Shown here in pieces: positions 1 to 4,394 of a stretch of DNA of 5,005 bases. Below the pieces are notes generated by a model. It had not been told where the DNA came from and did no database searches. It saw only the letters and a program-made list of their open reading frames with translations. The stretch spans positions 2,532 through 7,536 of the forward strand of contig DFBF01000275.1 in assembly GCA_002367285.1 (NCBI GenBank), in the 5' to 3' direction. The stretch comes from Rhodobacteraceae bacterium UBA3087. GTDB lineage: Bacteria > Pseudomonadota > Alphaproteobacteria > Rhodobacterales > Rhodobacteraceae. The first letter of the stretch is position 1. Every line of letters starts with the position of its first letter. Position numbers and translations under genes: made by a program.

Positions 1-46
1 GCTTTCTTTCTGCGTTGCGGCGTAATCTATGCCAATTCGTCCCCAG

Positions 47-67
47 TATACAATTGCACGCAGTGCA
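47..67 (+). promoter_or_regulatory. Possible -10 element and short palindrome upstream of the CoA-ligase gene
   Basis: An AT-rich TATACAAT sits at 47-54 in otherwise GC-rich DNA and resembles a sigma-70 -10 box (TACAAT at 49-54). No good -35 hexamer lies 16-18 bp upstream. Directly after it, 55-67 reads TGCAC-GCA-GTGCA, a 5-bp perfect inverted repeat around where a transcript would begin, which could be an operator. A start near 60 would give a leader of about 60 nt before the ATG at 121. Both elements are weak on their own, and the upstream gene context lies outside the window. Confidence 0.22.
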
Positions 68-120
68 TGGCCGGGTTTCGCCCCGCGACATGCTCTGCCC
101 TTCACAAAAGGGTTCTTTCC

Positions 121-1341
121 ATGTCTGACTTCTTCGACACGCTGGAAACCCGGTCCGCCGATCAACGCGCGGCCGATTTGACACAGGCCCTTCCGGCCCA
201 GATTGCTCGCGCTCAGGTGTTGGCGGGTTTTTCAGGCAGCTTGGGTGGCGTTGACGCCGCCGCAATCACCTCGGCTGAGGCCCTGGCCTCCCTGCCAGTG
301 CTGCGCAAATCCGAGATCGGTAAAGCCCAGGCCGCTGATGGTCCGCTGGGGGGCTTTGCCGCCCTGCCAACCCACGAATTCGCCCATATCTTCCAATCCC
401 CCGGCCCGATTTACGAACCCGGCGGCACCGGCCATGACTGGTGGCGCATGGGGCGTTTCCTGGCCGCCTGCGGCATTGGCAAGGGCGATATCGTGCAGAA
501 CTGTTTTGGCTATCACCTGACACCCGCCGGCATGATCTTTGAAAATGGCGCGCGGGCCGTTGGCGCCGCTGTCGTGCCCGCTGGCGTTGGCCAGACCGAG
601 CTGCAAGTGCGCGCTGCCGCCGACATCGGCACCACCGCGTACGCCGGGACGCCCGATTACCTGAAGGTCATTCTGGACCGGGCTGATGCGGATGGCGTGA
701 AGCTGAAAATCACCAAGGCCGCCGTGGGCGGGGGTGCTCTGTTCCCCAGTTTGCGTCAGGAATATGCAGATCGCGGCATCATGTGCTTGCAAAGCTATGC
801 CACCGCCGATCTGGGCAACATCGCCTATGAAAGCCCGGCGATGGAGGGCATGATCATCGACGAACACGTGGTCGTCGAAATCGTACGCCCCGGCACCGGC
901 GACCCTGTTGCGCCGGGTGAAGTGGGCGAGGTCGTGGTCACCACGTTGAACCCCGATTATCCGCTGATCCGCTTTGCCACCGGCGATCTGTCCGCCACTC
1001 TGCCCGGGATCAGCCCCTGTGGCCGCACCAATACGCGCATCAAGGGGTGGATGGGCCGCGCCGACCAGACCACCAAGATCAAAGGCATGTTTGTGCGCCC
1101 TGAACAGGTCGCGGCCTTTGTCGCCAAACATGACGATGTGGCCCGTGCCCGCGTGATCGCGGCGCGTGAAGGCGAAAGTGACATCATGGTGGTGCAGATC
1201 GAAACCGACGCCACCGATGCCAATGCTTACGCCGGATCAATCGTCGACACTCTGAAGTTGAAGGCCAAGGTCGAACTGGTCGCCAAAGGCAGCCTGCCCA
1301 ACGACGGCAAGGTCATCGAAGACACGCGCAGCTACGACTGA
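121..1341 (+). CDS. Phenylacetate-CoA ligase-like AMP-forming acyl-CoA synthetase
   Basis: A 406-residue protein of the ANL (adenylate-forming) superfamily, closest in style to PaaK-type aryl/acyl-CoA ligases. These activate a carboxylic acid with ATP to an acyl-AMP and then transfer it to CoA in the cytoplasm. Visible core motifs in order are a glycine-rich loop EPGGTG (99-104), an A5-like QSYATADLG (224-232), the A7 motif RFATGDL (284-290) with Asp289, the A8 hinge GRADQ (312-316) followed by KIKG (319-322), and a C-terminal DGK whose Lys397 fits the A10 catalytic lysine. It is slightly shorter than typical PaaK (about 430). The frame is open to the window start with an ATG at 67, but I chose ATG 121: the protein from there begins MSDFFDTLE, and AAAAGGG at 106-112 gives a modest ribosome site 8 nt upstream. 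The substrate cannot be read from the sequence. The phosphate loop lacks the usual SSGTTGKP signature. Transcription ends at the terminator just downstream. Confidence 0.85.
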   Translation: MSDFFDTLETRSADQRAADLTQALPAQIARAQVLAGFSGSLGGVDAAAITSAEALASLPVLRKSEIGKAQAADGPLGGFAALPTHEFAHIFQSPGPIYEPGGTGHDWWRMGRFLAACGIGKGDIVQNCFGYHLTPAGMIFENGARAVGAAVVPAGVGQTELQVRAAADIGTTAYAGTPDYLKVILDRADADGVKLKITKAAVGGGALFPSLRQEYADRGIMCLQSYATADLGNIAYESPAMEGMIIDEHVVVEIVRPGTGDPVAPGEVGEVVVTTLNPDYPLIRFATGDLSATLPGISPCGRTNTRIKGWMGRADQTTKIKGMFVRPEQVAAFVAKHDDVARARVIAAREGESDIMVVQIETDATDANAYAGSIVDTLKLKAKVELVAKGSLPNDGKVIEDTRSYD

Positions 1342-1361
1342 CGCACAAAGTTACCTCCCGG

Positions 1362-1399
1362 AAAAGCCCCGTGGCCGTTTGGCGCGGGGTTTTTCTTTT
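1362..1399 (+). terminator. Rho-independent terminator of the CoA-ligase gene
   Basis: CCCCG (1367-1371) pairs with CGGGG (1385-1389), and an inner GCC/GGC pair (1374-1376 with 1381-1383) closes a GTTT loop. The stem is followed by five T, a C and four more T (1390-1399). The upstream AAAA (1362-1365) can extend pairing with the T tract. It begins about 20 nt after the stop codon and separates the ligase from the transpeptidase gene. Confidence 0.85.
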
Positions 1400-1418
1400 G
1401 CGCAGGGATCACATTTTG

Positions 1419-1493
1419 GTGCTTCACGCGATTGCGATGGCCCGAGCCCTTGCCCCTGTCGCTGCGTTGGCCGATATCTGGGCCAACCTGTAA
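1419..1493 (+). CDS. Possible 24-residue leader peptide ahead of the L,D-transpeptidase
   Basis: A short open frame between the ligase terminator and the transpeptidase. It may start at GTG 1419 (or TTG 1416), with AGGGA at 1404-1408 as a possible ribosome site. An internal ATG at 1437 would give an 18-residue version, MARALAPVAALADIWANL. The peptide is Ala/Leu-rich and weakly amphipathic. The TAA at 1491-1493 lies 3 nt before the GGAGG ribosome site of the next gene, a geometry that would allow translational coupling. It overlaps the 1466-1487 dyad. I recognise no family. A frame this short arises easily by chance in GC-rich DNA, so this is a candidate only. Confidence 0.2.
   Translation: MLHAIAMARALAPVAALADIWANL
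1466..1487 (+). repeat. 7-bp perfect inverted repeat upstream of the L,D-transpeptidase
   Basis: GTTGGCC (1466-1472) and GGCCAAC (1481-1487) are perfect complements around an 8-nt spacer that itself contains the palindrome GATATC. It lies 9 nt before the GGAGG ribosome site and has no T tract, so it is not a terminator. It could be a protein operator, or an mRNA hairpin that affects access to the ribosome site. Confidence 0.4.
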
Positions 1494-1496
1494 CCC

Positions 1497-1501
1497 GGAG
1501 G
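1497..1501 (+). promoter_or_regulatory. Ribosome binding site of the L,D-transpeptidase
   Basis: GGAGG lies 4 nt before ATG 1506, a strong though closely spaced Shine-Dalgarno match. It fixes the start of the transpeptidase and places the signal peptide at the very N terminus. Confidence 0.7.
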
Positions 1502-1505
1502 CCCC

Positions 1506-2057
1506 ATGTATCGTTCCCCCTTGACCCGTCGCACCGTTTTGCTGGGTGCATCCGCAATGCTTGCGACCCCCAGCCTTCTTCTTGCCCAGCCGCGCCGCAA
1601 TATTTCGTCTTTTCGCACGCAGGCTTGGCAGGACCATTTTGAAACGCTTGGAGTAGGCTGTCTGCTGGCCGACATCACCAGCCGCGCGGTGCATTACTGG
1701 GGCGGGGATGGGGACACCTATCGCCTGTTCCCGTCGTCAATTCCCAGGAGCGAGGATCTGACCCGGCGTGGATATACCGAAGTGAAGCGCAAGGCACAAA
1801 ACCCCAGTTGGACGCCGACGCCCTCCATGCGGGCCGAAGACCCCGACCTGCCGATCCGCATGGATGGTGGCGCGCCGGGCAACCCTTTGGGCACCCGGGC
1901 CATGTATCTGGGCTGGCCCGCCTATCTGGTGCACGGCACCCATGACACCCGAAAGATCGGGCGCCAAAGTTCGTCTGGCTGCATTGGTCTGTACAACAAG
2001 CATGTCGAATCCCTGTACGAGATGGTTCAGATCGGCACGCAGGTGCTGTTGCTGTAA
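1506..2057 (+). CDS. Secreted L,D-transpeptidase (YkuD / ErfK-YbiS-YcfS-YnhG family)
   Basis: A 183-residue exported enzyme. The family forms 3-3 cross-links in peptidoglycan or attaches proteins to it, acting in the periplasm through a catalytic cysteine. Residues 1-28 form a signal peptide with a twin-arginine-like start (TRRTVLL, 7-13), a hydrophobic stretch and likely cleavage near LLLA-Q (27/28). The catalytic motif is complete near the C terminus: HGTHD (143-147), G152, then SSSGCIGLYN (155-164) with catalytic Cys159 and His143/His146 nearby. The position after Cys-Ile is Gly, where many family members have Arg. There is no LysM or PG-binding domain, so this is a minimal single-domain enzyme. 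It stands alone behind a terminator, and its stop faces the phaC stop 9 bp away. The Tat assignment is an inference from the paired arginines; Sec export is possible. Confidence 0.88.
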   Translation: MYRSPLTRRTVLLGASAMLATPSLLLAQPRRNISSFRTQAWQDHFETLGVGCLLADITSRAVHYWGGDGDTYRLFPSSIPRSEDLTRRGYTEVKRKAQNPSWTPTPSMRAEDPDLPIRMDGGAPGNPLGTRAMYLGWPAYLVHGTHDTRKIGRQSSSGCIGLYNKHVESLYEMVQIGTQVLLL

Positions 2058-2066
2058 GGCGCTGAC

Positions 2067-3797
2067 CTAGTCCTGAAACACATAGGTGCCCGGCGCGGCC
2101 TCTAGCGGTGGCAATTCCTTGGTGCCGATCTTTGGCGGTGTGGTCTGACCGCTGGAGTGCTCCTGCAACCAGGCCAGCCAAGGTGTCCACCAGCTCCCCT
2201 CTTGGGTGTCATGCCGGTCAACCCAGGTGTCCGGGTCCATATAGTTGATACCCGGCGTGCGGTGGCCCAGACGGAAATGGCGGTGCTTGTGGCCGGGTTC
2301 CGACAGGATGCCACCATTGTGCCCCCCTGAGGTCAGGCAGAAGCGCAAGTCGCCCTCGGTAAACAAGGTGGCCTTATAGACCGACTTCCACGGTGCGATG
2401 TGATCCTTTTCGGTGCCCAGCACGAAGAACGGCGCATCAATATCCTTTAGCGCGATCACCTTGCCCTCTACCGCAAACCGTCCGGCGGTCAGGCGGTTTT
2501 CCAGAAACAGACTGTGCAGGTATTCGCTGTGCATCCGGTACGGCATGCGGGTCGCGTCGGCGTTCCAGGTCAGGATGTCGGCCTGTCGGTCATCCTGGCC
2601 CAGGAAATAGCGGCCAATCACCCGGCCCCAGATCAGATCGCGCGCCGCAAGGGCCTGAAAGGCTCCGGCCATTTGGCCTTCTTCCAGCACGCCCTGATCC
2701 CACATCATATCGTCCAGAAACGCGACCTGGCTTTCGTCCAGAAACAGCATCAGTTCGCCTGCCTCGGTGAAATCGGTCTGCGCCGCCAACAGGGTGATCG
2801 ACGCCAAACGGTCATCGCCTTCGCGGGCCATGGTGGCCGCCGCAATCGACAGGATGGTGCCGCCCAGGCAATACCCCGTGGCGTGGATTTTCTGGTCCGG
2901 GACGATCTGGCCAATGACCTCCAGCGCCGCCATCACGCCCTTGCGGCGATAGTCATCCATGCCCAGATCACGATGCGCAGAGGTCGGATTGATCCAGCTG
3001 ATCGCGAACACGGTGAACCCCTGTTCGACCAGATACGAGATCAGCGAATTTTCCGGGCTGAGGTCCAGGATGTAGAATTTCATGATCCAAGCGGGCACGA
3101 TCAGGATCGGTTCGGCCTCCACAGTGTCAGTCTGTGGCGCATACTGGATTAGCTCGAACAATTCGTTGCGATACACGACCTGACCAGGGGTGCAGGCGAT
3201 GTTTTCGCCGACTTTGAACTCCTGCGGGCAGTCGGGACAATCGCCGGTCATCTGCTGGCGCAGGTCGCGCATCATGTACTGCGCACCTTCAACCAGATTG
3301 CGCCCGCCATCCTTCATCGTCTTCTCCAGCACCTCAGGGTTCAGGGCGGGGATGTTTGTCGGCGACATGGCGTCCAACGCCTGATGAGTCATGAAGTTGA
3401 CGCGGTTTATGTTGGGCTGACGTGCGCCGCGCACGGGTTGGGTGGCGGCCTCCCACCAATCCTCGGTGGCCAGGAAATTCTGTTTCAACAGGCTGAAGGG
3501 GGGCGTGTTCCAGGCTGGGTGACTGAACCGGTGGTCGCCGGGCAGGGGCGCAAACCCGTCACCGGTCATCATCCCGGTGGTCAGCTTGGCCATGTTCTGG
3601 CCGGCGTGTTCCATCAGCTCCAACTGGCGTCCTGGCGCGCGGGCCATATGGGCGAACCAATCGCCCCAAGCGGCCATCGCGGCATTGGGCGACTGCCCCT
3701 TGGTCAGGCGCGCGGTCATTGCCCGCGTGGCACGATCCAGCGTGTCATAAGGATGGGGGGTGGGTTTTTTCGTCTCGGGCATGGTCCACTCGGTCAT
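2067..3797 (-). CDS. phaC: Class I-type polyhydroxyalkanoate (PHA/PHB) synthase
   Basis: A 576-residue enzyme that polymerises (R)-3-hydroxyacyl-CoA into polyhydroxyalkanoate on the surface of storage granules, releasing CoA. Residues 17-62 (from PYDTLDRA to the APGRQLEL segment) resemble the PHBC_N segment found in a subset of proteobacterial synthases. A PhaC N-terminal domain follows (roughly 90-250), then the alpha/beta-hydrolase core. The lipase-like box is GYCLGG (308-313) with nucleophile Cys310; Asp465 (in KDHIAPW) and His493 (in SGGHNGG) complete the triad. The D-to-H spacing of 28 equals that of Cupriavidus PhaC (Asp480/His508). The protein ends in the typical tryptophan-rich GSWWTPWLAWL and APGTYV. 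The start at 3797 is the longest choice; Met6 (3782) is also possible because neither has a strong ribosome site. No phaZ, phaP, phaR, phaA or phaB is adjacent, so this may be a second or solitary synthase. Confidence 0.93.
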   Translation of the reverse strand: MTEWTMPETKKPTPHPYDTLDRATRAMTARLTKGQSPNAAMAAWGDWFAHMARAPGRQLELMEHAGQNMAKLTTGMMTGDGFAPLPGDHRFSHPAWNTPPFSLLKQNFLATEDWWEAATQPVRGARQPNINRVNFMTHQALDAMSPTNIPALNPEVLEKTMKDGGRNLVEGAQYMMRDLRQQMTGDCPDCPQEFKVGENIACTPGQVVYRNELFELIQYAPQTDTVEAEPILIVPAWIMKFYILDLSPENSLISYLVEQGFTVFAISWINPTSAHRDLGMDDYRRKGVMAALEVIGQIVPDQKIHATGYCLGGTILSIAAATMAREGDDRLASITLLAAQTDFTEAGELMLFLDESQVAFLDDMMWDQGVLEEGQMAGAFQALAARDLIWGRVIGRYFLGQDDRQADILTWNADATRMPYRMHSEYLHSLFLENRLTAGRFAVEGKVIALKDIDAPFFVLGTEKDHIAPWKSVYKATLFTEGDLRFCLTSGGHNGGILSEPGHKHRHFRLGHRTPGINYMDPDTWVDRHDTQEGSWWTPWLAWLQEHSSGQTTPPKIGTKELPPLEAAPGTYVFQD

Positions 3798-3905
3798 TGT
3801 GCAGTTGCAGCATTATTCCCGAGCTATGTGGCGAAATTGCGAAAGTCAGCCCCGGCAAGCCGTGCAAATTGACGCAGTTGGGGTAATTGCCTGTGCAAAG
3901 GCACA
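3798..3905 (-). promoter_or_regulatory. phaC upstream region with TGC/GCA motifs
   Basis: This is most of the gap between phaC and the rpmJ terminator, so a phaC promoter would be expected here. I see no convincing -35/-10 pair. It contains TGTGC-AAAG-GCACA (3892-3905, 5-bp inverted repeat), two copies of GTGCAAA (3862-3868 and 3893-3899, 31 bp apart), and two of GCAGTTG (3801-3807 and 3874-3880, 73 bp apart). On the phaC strand the region next to the start reads TGCTGCAACTGCA. PhaR repressors of Rhodobacter and Paracoccus are known to bind TGC-rich sequence, so PhaR control is a reasonable guess, but no exact published-type site is visible. Confidence 0.25.
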
Positions 3906-3913
3906 TATGCGCG

Positions 3914-3953
3914 AAAAAAAGGCCTGCCAGGTTTCCCGGACAGGCCATTTTTT
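3914..3953 (-). terminator. Rho-independent terminator after rpmJ, with T-runs on both strands
   Basis: GGCCTG (3921-3926) pairs with CAGGCC (3941-3946), with further inner pairs and a TTTC loop. On the - strand the hairpin is followed by seven T (A run at 3914-3920), ending the tRNA-Val/rpmJ transcript just after the rpmJ stop. On the + strand six T (3948-3953) follow, so the element could also stop transcription arriving from the opposite side. Confidence 0.88.
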
Positions 3954-3968
3954 CGAAGCTCGGTAAGC

Positions 3969-4094
3969 TCAGCCCTGGCGGGCTTTGAACCGGCGCTGCG
4001 TTTTGTTGATCACATAAACGCGGCCTTTACGGCGCACGACGCGACAGTCGCGATGCCGGTTTTTAAGCGAACGGAGCGAATTACGGACTTTCAT
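3969..4094 (-). CDS. rpmJ: 50S ribosomal protein L36 (bL36), zinc-ligand-poor type
   Basis: A 41-residue, very basic protein, beginning MKVRNSLRSLK and ending RRFKARQG, the typical bL36 end. bL36 is a small component of the large ribosomal subunit. Zinc-binding L36 has a Cys-Cys-Cys-His set; here only one cysteine (Cys17) is left, so this is the form without the zinc ribbon, as usual in alphaproteobacteria. The frame extends upstream to an ATG at 4163, but that ATG overlaps the tRNA end. The start at 4094 is fixed by homology and by an AAGGAG ribosome site 7 nt upstream. The gene lies 68 bp downstream of tRNA-Val on the same strand with no terminator between them, and it ends at a strong terminator. 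It lies outside any visible ribosomal protein operon. Confidence 0.96.
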   Translation of the reverse strand: MKVRNSLRSLKNRHRDCRVVRRKGRVYVINKTQRRFKARQG

Positions 4095-4101
4095 GGCCCT
4101 T

Positions 4102-4107
4102 CTCCTT
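4102..4107 (-). promoter_or_regulatory. Ribosome binding site of rpmJ
   Basis: On the - strand AAGGAG lies 7 nt before ATG 4094 in a purine-rich run. It is close to an ideal Shine-Dalgarno site and rules out the upstream in-frame ATG at 4163 as the start. Confidence 0.85.
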
Positions 4108-4113
4108 CTTCCC

Positions 4114-4128
4114 GGCGCGCGAGGCGCC
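4114..4128 (-). other. Small GC hairpin between tRNA-Val and rpmJ
   Basis: On the - strand GGCGC-CTCGC-GCGCC forms a 5-bp stem with a 5-nt loop. It lies 34 nt after the tRNA CCA and 6 nt before the rpmJ ribosome site. Purines rather than a U tract follow, so it is unlikely to terminate. It may stabilise the rpmJ mRNA 5' region after the tRNA is cut out, but that is inference. Confidence 0.3.
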
Positions 4129-4162
4129 TGATTGCCTTTTGCCAGATTTCTCTGACGGTTCA

Positions 4163-4237
4163 TGGTGGGCGATACTGGGATCGAACCAGTGACCCCTTCG
4201 ATGTCAACGAAGTGCTCTACCGCTGAGCTAATCGCCC
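4163..4237 (-). tRNA. tRNA-Val, anticodon GAC, CCA encoded
   Basis: A complete 75-nt cloverleaf on the - strand. The acceptor GGGCGAT pairs with ATCGCCC. The D arm is GCTC/GAGC with loop AGCGGTA. The anticodon arm CTTCG/CGAAG has the 7-nt loop TTGACAT, giving anticodon GAC (Val, codons GUC/GUU). A 5-nt variable loop follows, then the T arm ACTGG/CCAGT with loop TTCGATC. The discriminator A and the CCA end are encoded. All stems pair without mismatch. It is followed by rpmJ on the same strand. Confidence 0.98.
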
Positions 4238-4285
4238 GAAATCTTCATTCAGTCCCGGTTTGCGGCCCGGAGCCAAACGCACACA

Positions 4286-4303
4286 GCGCGGGATGAGCCG
4301 CGC
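4286..4303 (-). other. GC-rich hairpin in the predicted tRNA-Val leader
   Basis: GCGCGG (4286-4291) and CCGCGC (4298-4303) are perfect complements around a 6-nt loop. The dyad lies between the likely promoter and the tRNA 5' end, about 50 nt before the mature tRNA. It would fold in the precursor leader. No T tract follows on the - strand, so it is not a terminator. Confidence 0.35.
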
Positions 4304-4314
4304 CGGTTCGCGTG

Positions 4315-4343
4315 TCTATAAAAGGAGTCGTTCAGGTGCACAA
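4315..4343 (-). promoter_or_regulatory. Likely sigma-70 promoter of the tRNA-Val/rpmJ unit
   Basis: On the - strand TTGTGC (4343-4338) and TATAGA (4320-4315) are separated by 17 bp. Transcription would start near 4308 at GC-rich CGCGA, the kind of discriminator common at stable-RNA promoters, giving a leader of about 70 nt before the tRNA. The -35 matches the consensus at only three of six positions, so the assignment is tentative. Confidence 0.35.
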
Positions 4344-4348
4344 GGGCT

Positions 4349-4377
4349 TTTAGACAAGGAATTTTTGTCTTTATATG
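4349..4377 (+). promoter_or_regulatory. Possible promoter and operator dyad of the formylglutamate amidohydrolase gene
   Basis: TTTAGA (4349-4354) and TATATG (4372-4377) with a 17-bp spacer are a fair promoter match (four of six each). Overlapping it, AGACAA (4352-4357) and TTGTCT (4365-4370) form a 6-bp perfect inverted repeat with a 7-bp spacer, well placed for a repressor. The core TGTCT followed by A/T bases also occurs at 4313-4323, so three such half-sites lie within 65 bp. The implied transcript start is very close to the ribosome site at 4384-4389, which weakens the promoter call. Confidence 0.3.
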
Positions 4378-4383
4378 GTCGGG

Positions 4384-4389
4384 AAGGAA
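4384..4389 (+). promoter_or_regulatory. Ribosome binding site of the formylglutamate amidohydrolase gene
   Basis: AAGGAA lies 5 nt before ATG 4395. It supports this start over the in-frame Met10 codon (4422), which has no comparable site. Confidence 0.7.
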
Positions 4390-4394
4390 ATCGG

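Noticed and set aside
1..25. Possible C-terminal end of an upstream gene (stop at 23-25)
   Set aside because: Only seven codons are visible and nothing identifies a gene; any frame would give a stop this soon.
98..112. CCCTT/AAGGG hairpin over the ligase ribosome site
   Set aside because: A 5-bp stem with a 5-nt loop is weak and expected by chance; there is no further riboswitch-like structure.
67..120. 18-residue N-terminal extension of the CoA-ligase
   Set aside because: The extension is Cys/Arg-rich and unlike the family, and it would overlap the promoter-like region. MSDFFDTLE from 121 looks like the natural start.
232..1131. 299-codon open frame on the - strand across the CoA-ligase gene
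   Set aside because: It is fully antisense to a gene with clear family motifs. It has a His/Gly/Ala-rich composition typical of shadow frames in GC-rich DNA and no recognisable domain.
1675..2190. 171-codon - strand frame over the L,D-transpeptidase and the phaC end
   Set aside because: Antisense to two well-supported genes, Arg/Cys-rich, no ribosome site or family motif.
2514..3152. 212-codon + strand frame inside phaC
   Set aside because: Mirror frame of the phaC catalytic region; the - strand reading has the full synthase motif set.
3384..3872. 162-codon + strand frame over the phaC 5' end
   Set aside because: Gly/His-rich shadow frame running into the phaC upstream region, with no domain.
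4095..4163. N-terminal extension of rpmJ from the ATG at 4163
   Set aside because: The ATG overlaps the tRNA CCA end, has no ribosome site, and the extra 23 residues are not part of L36.
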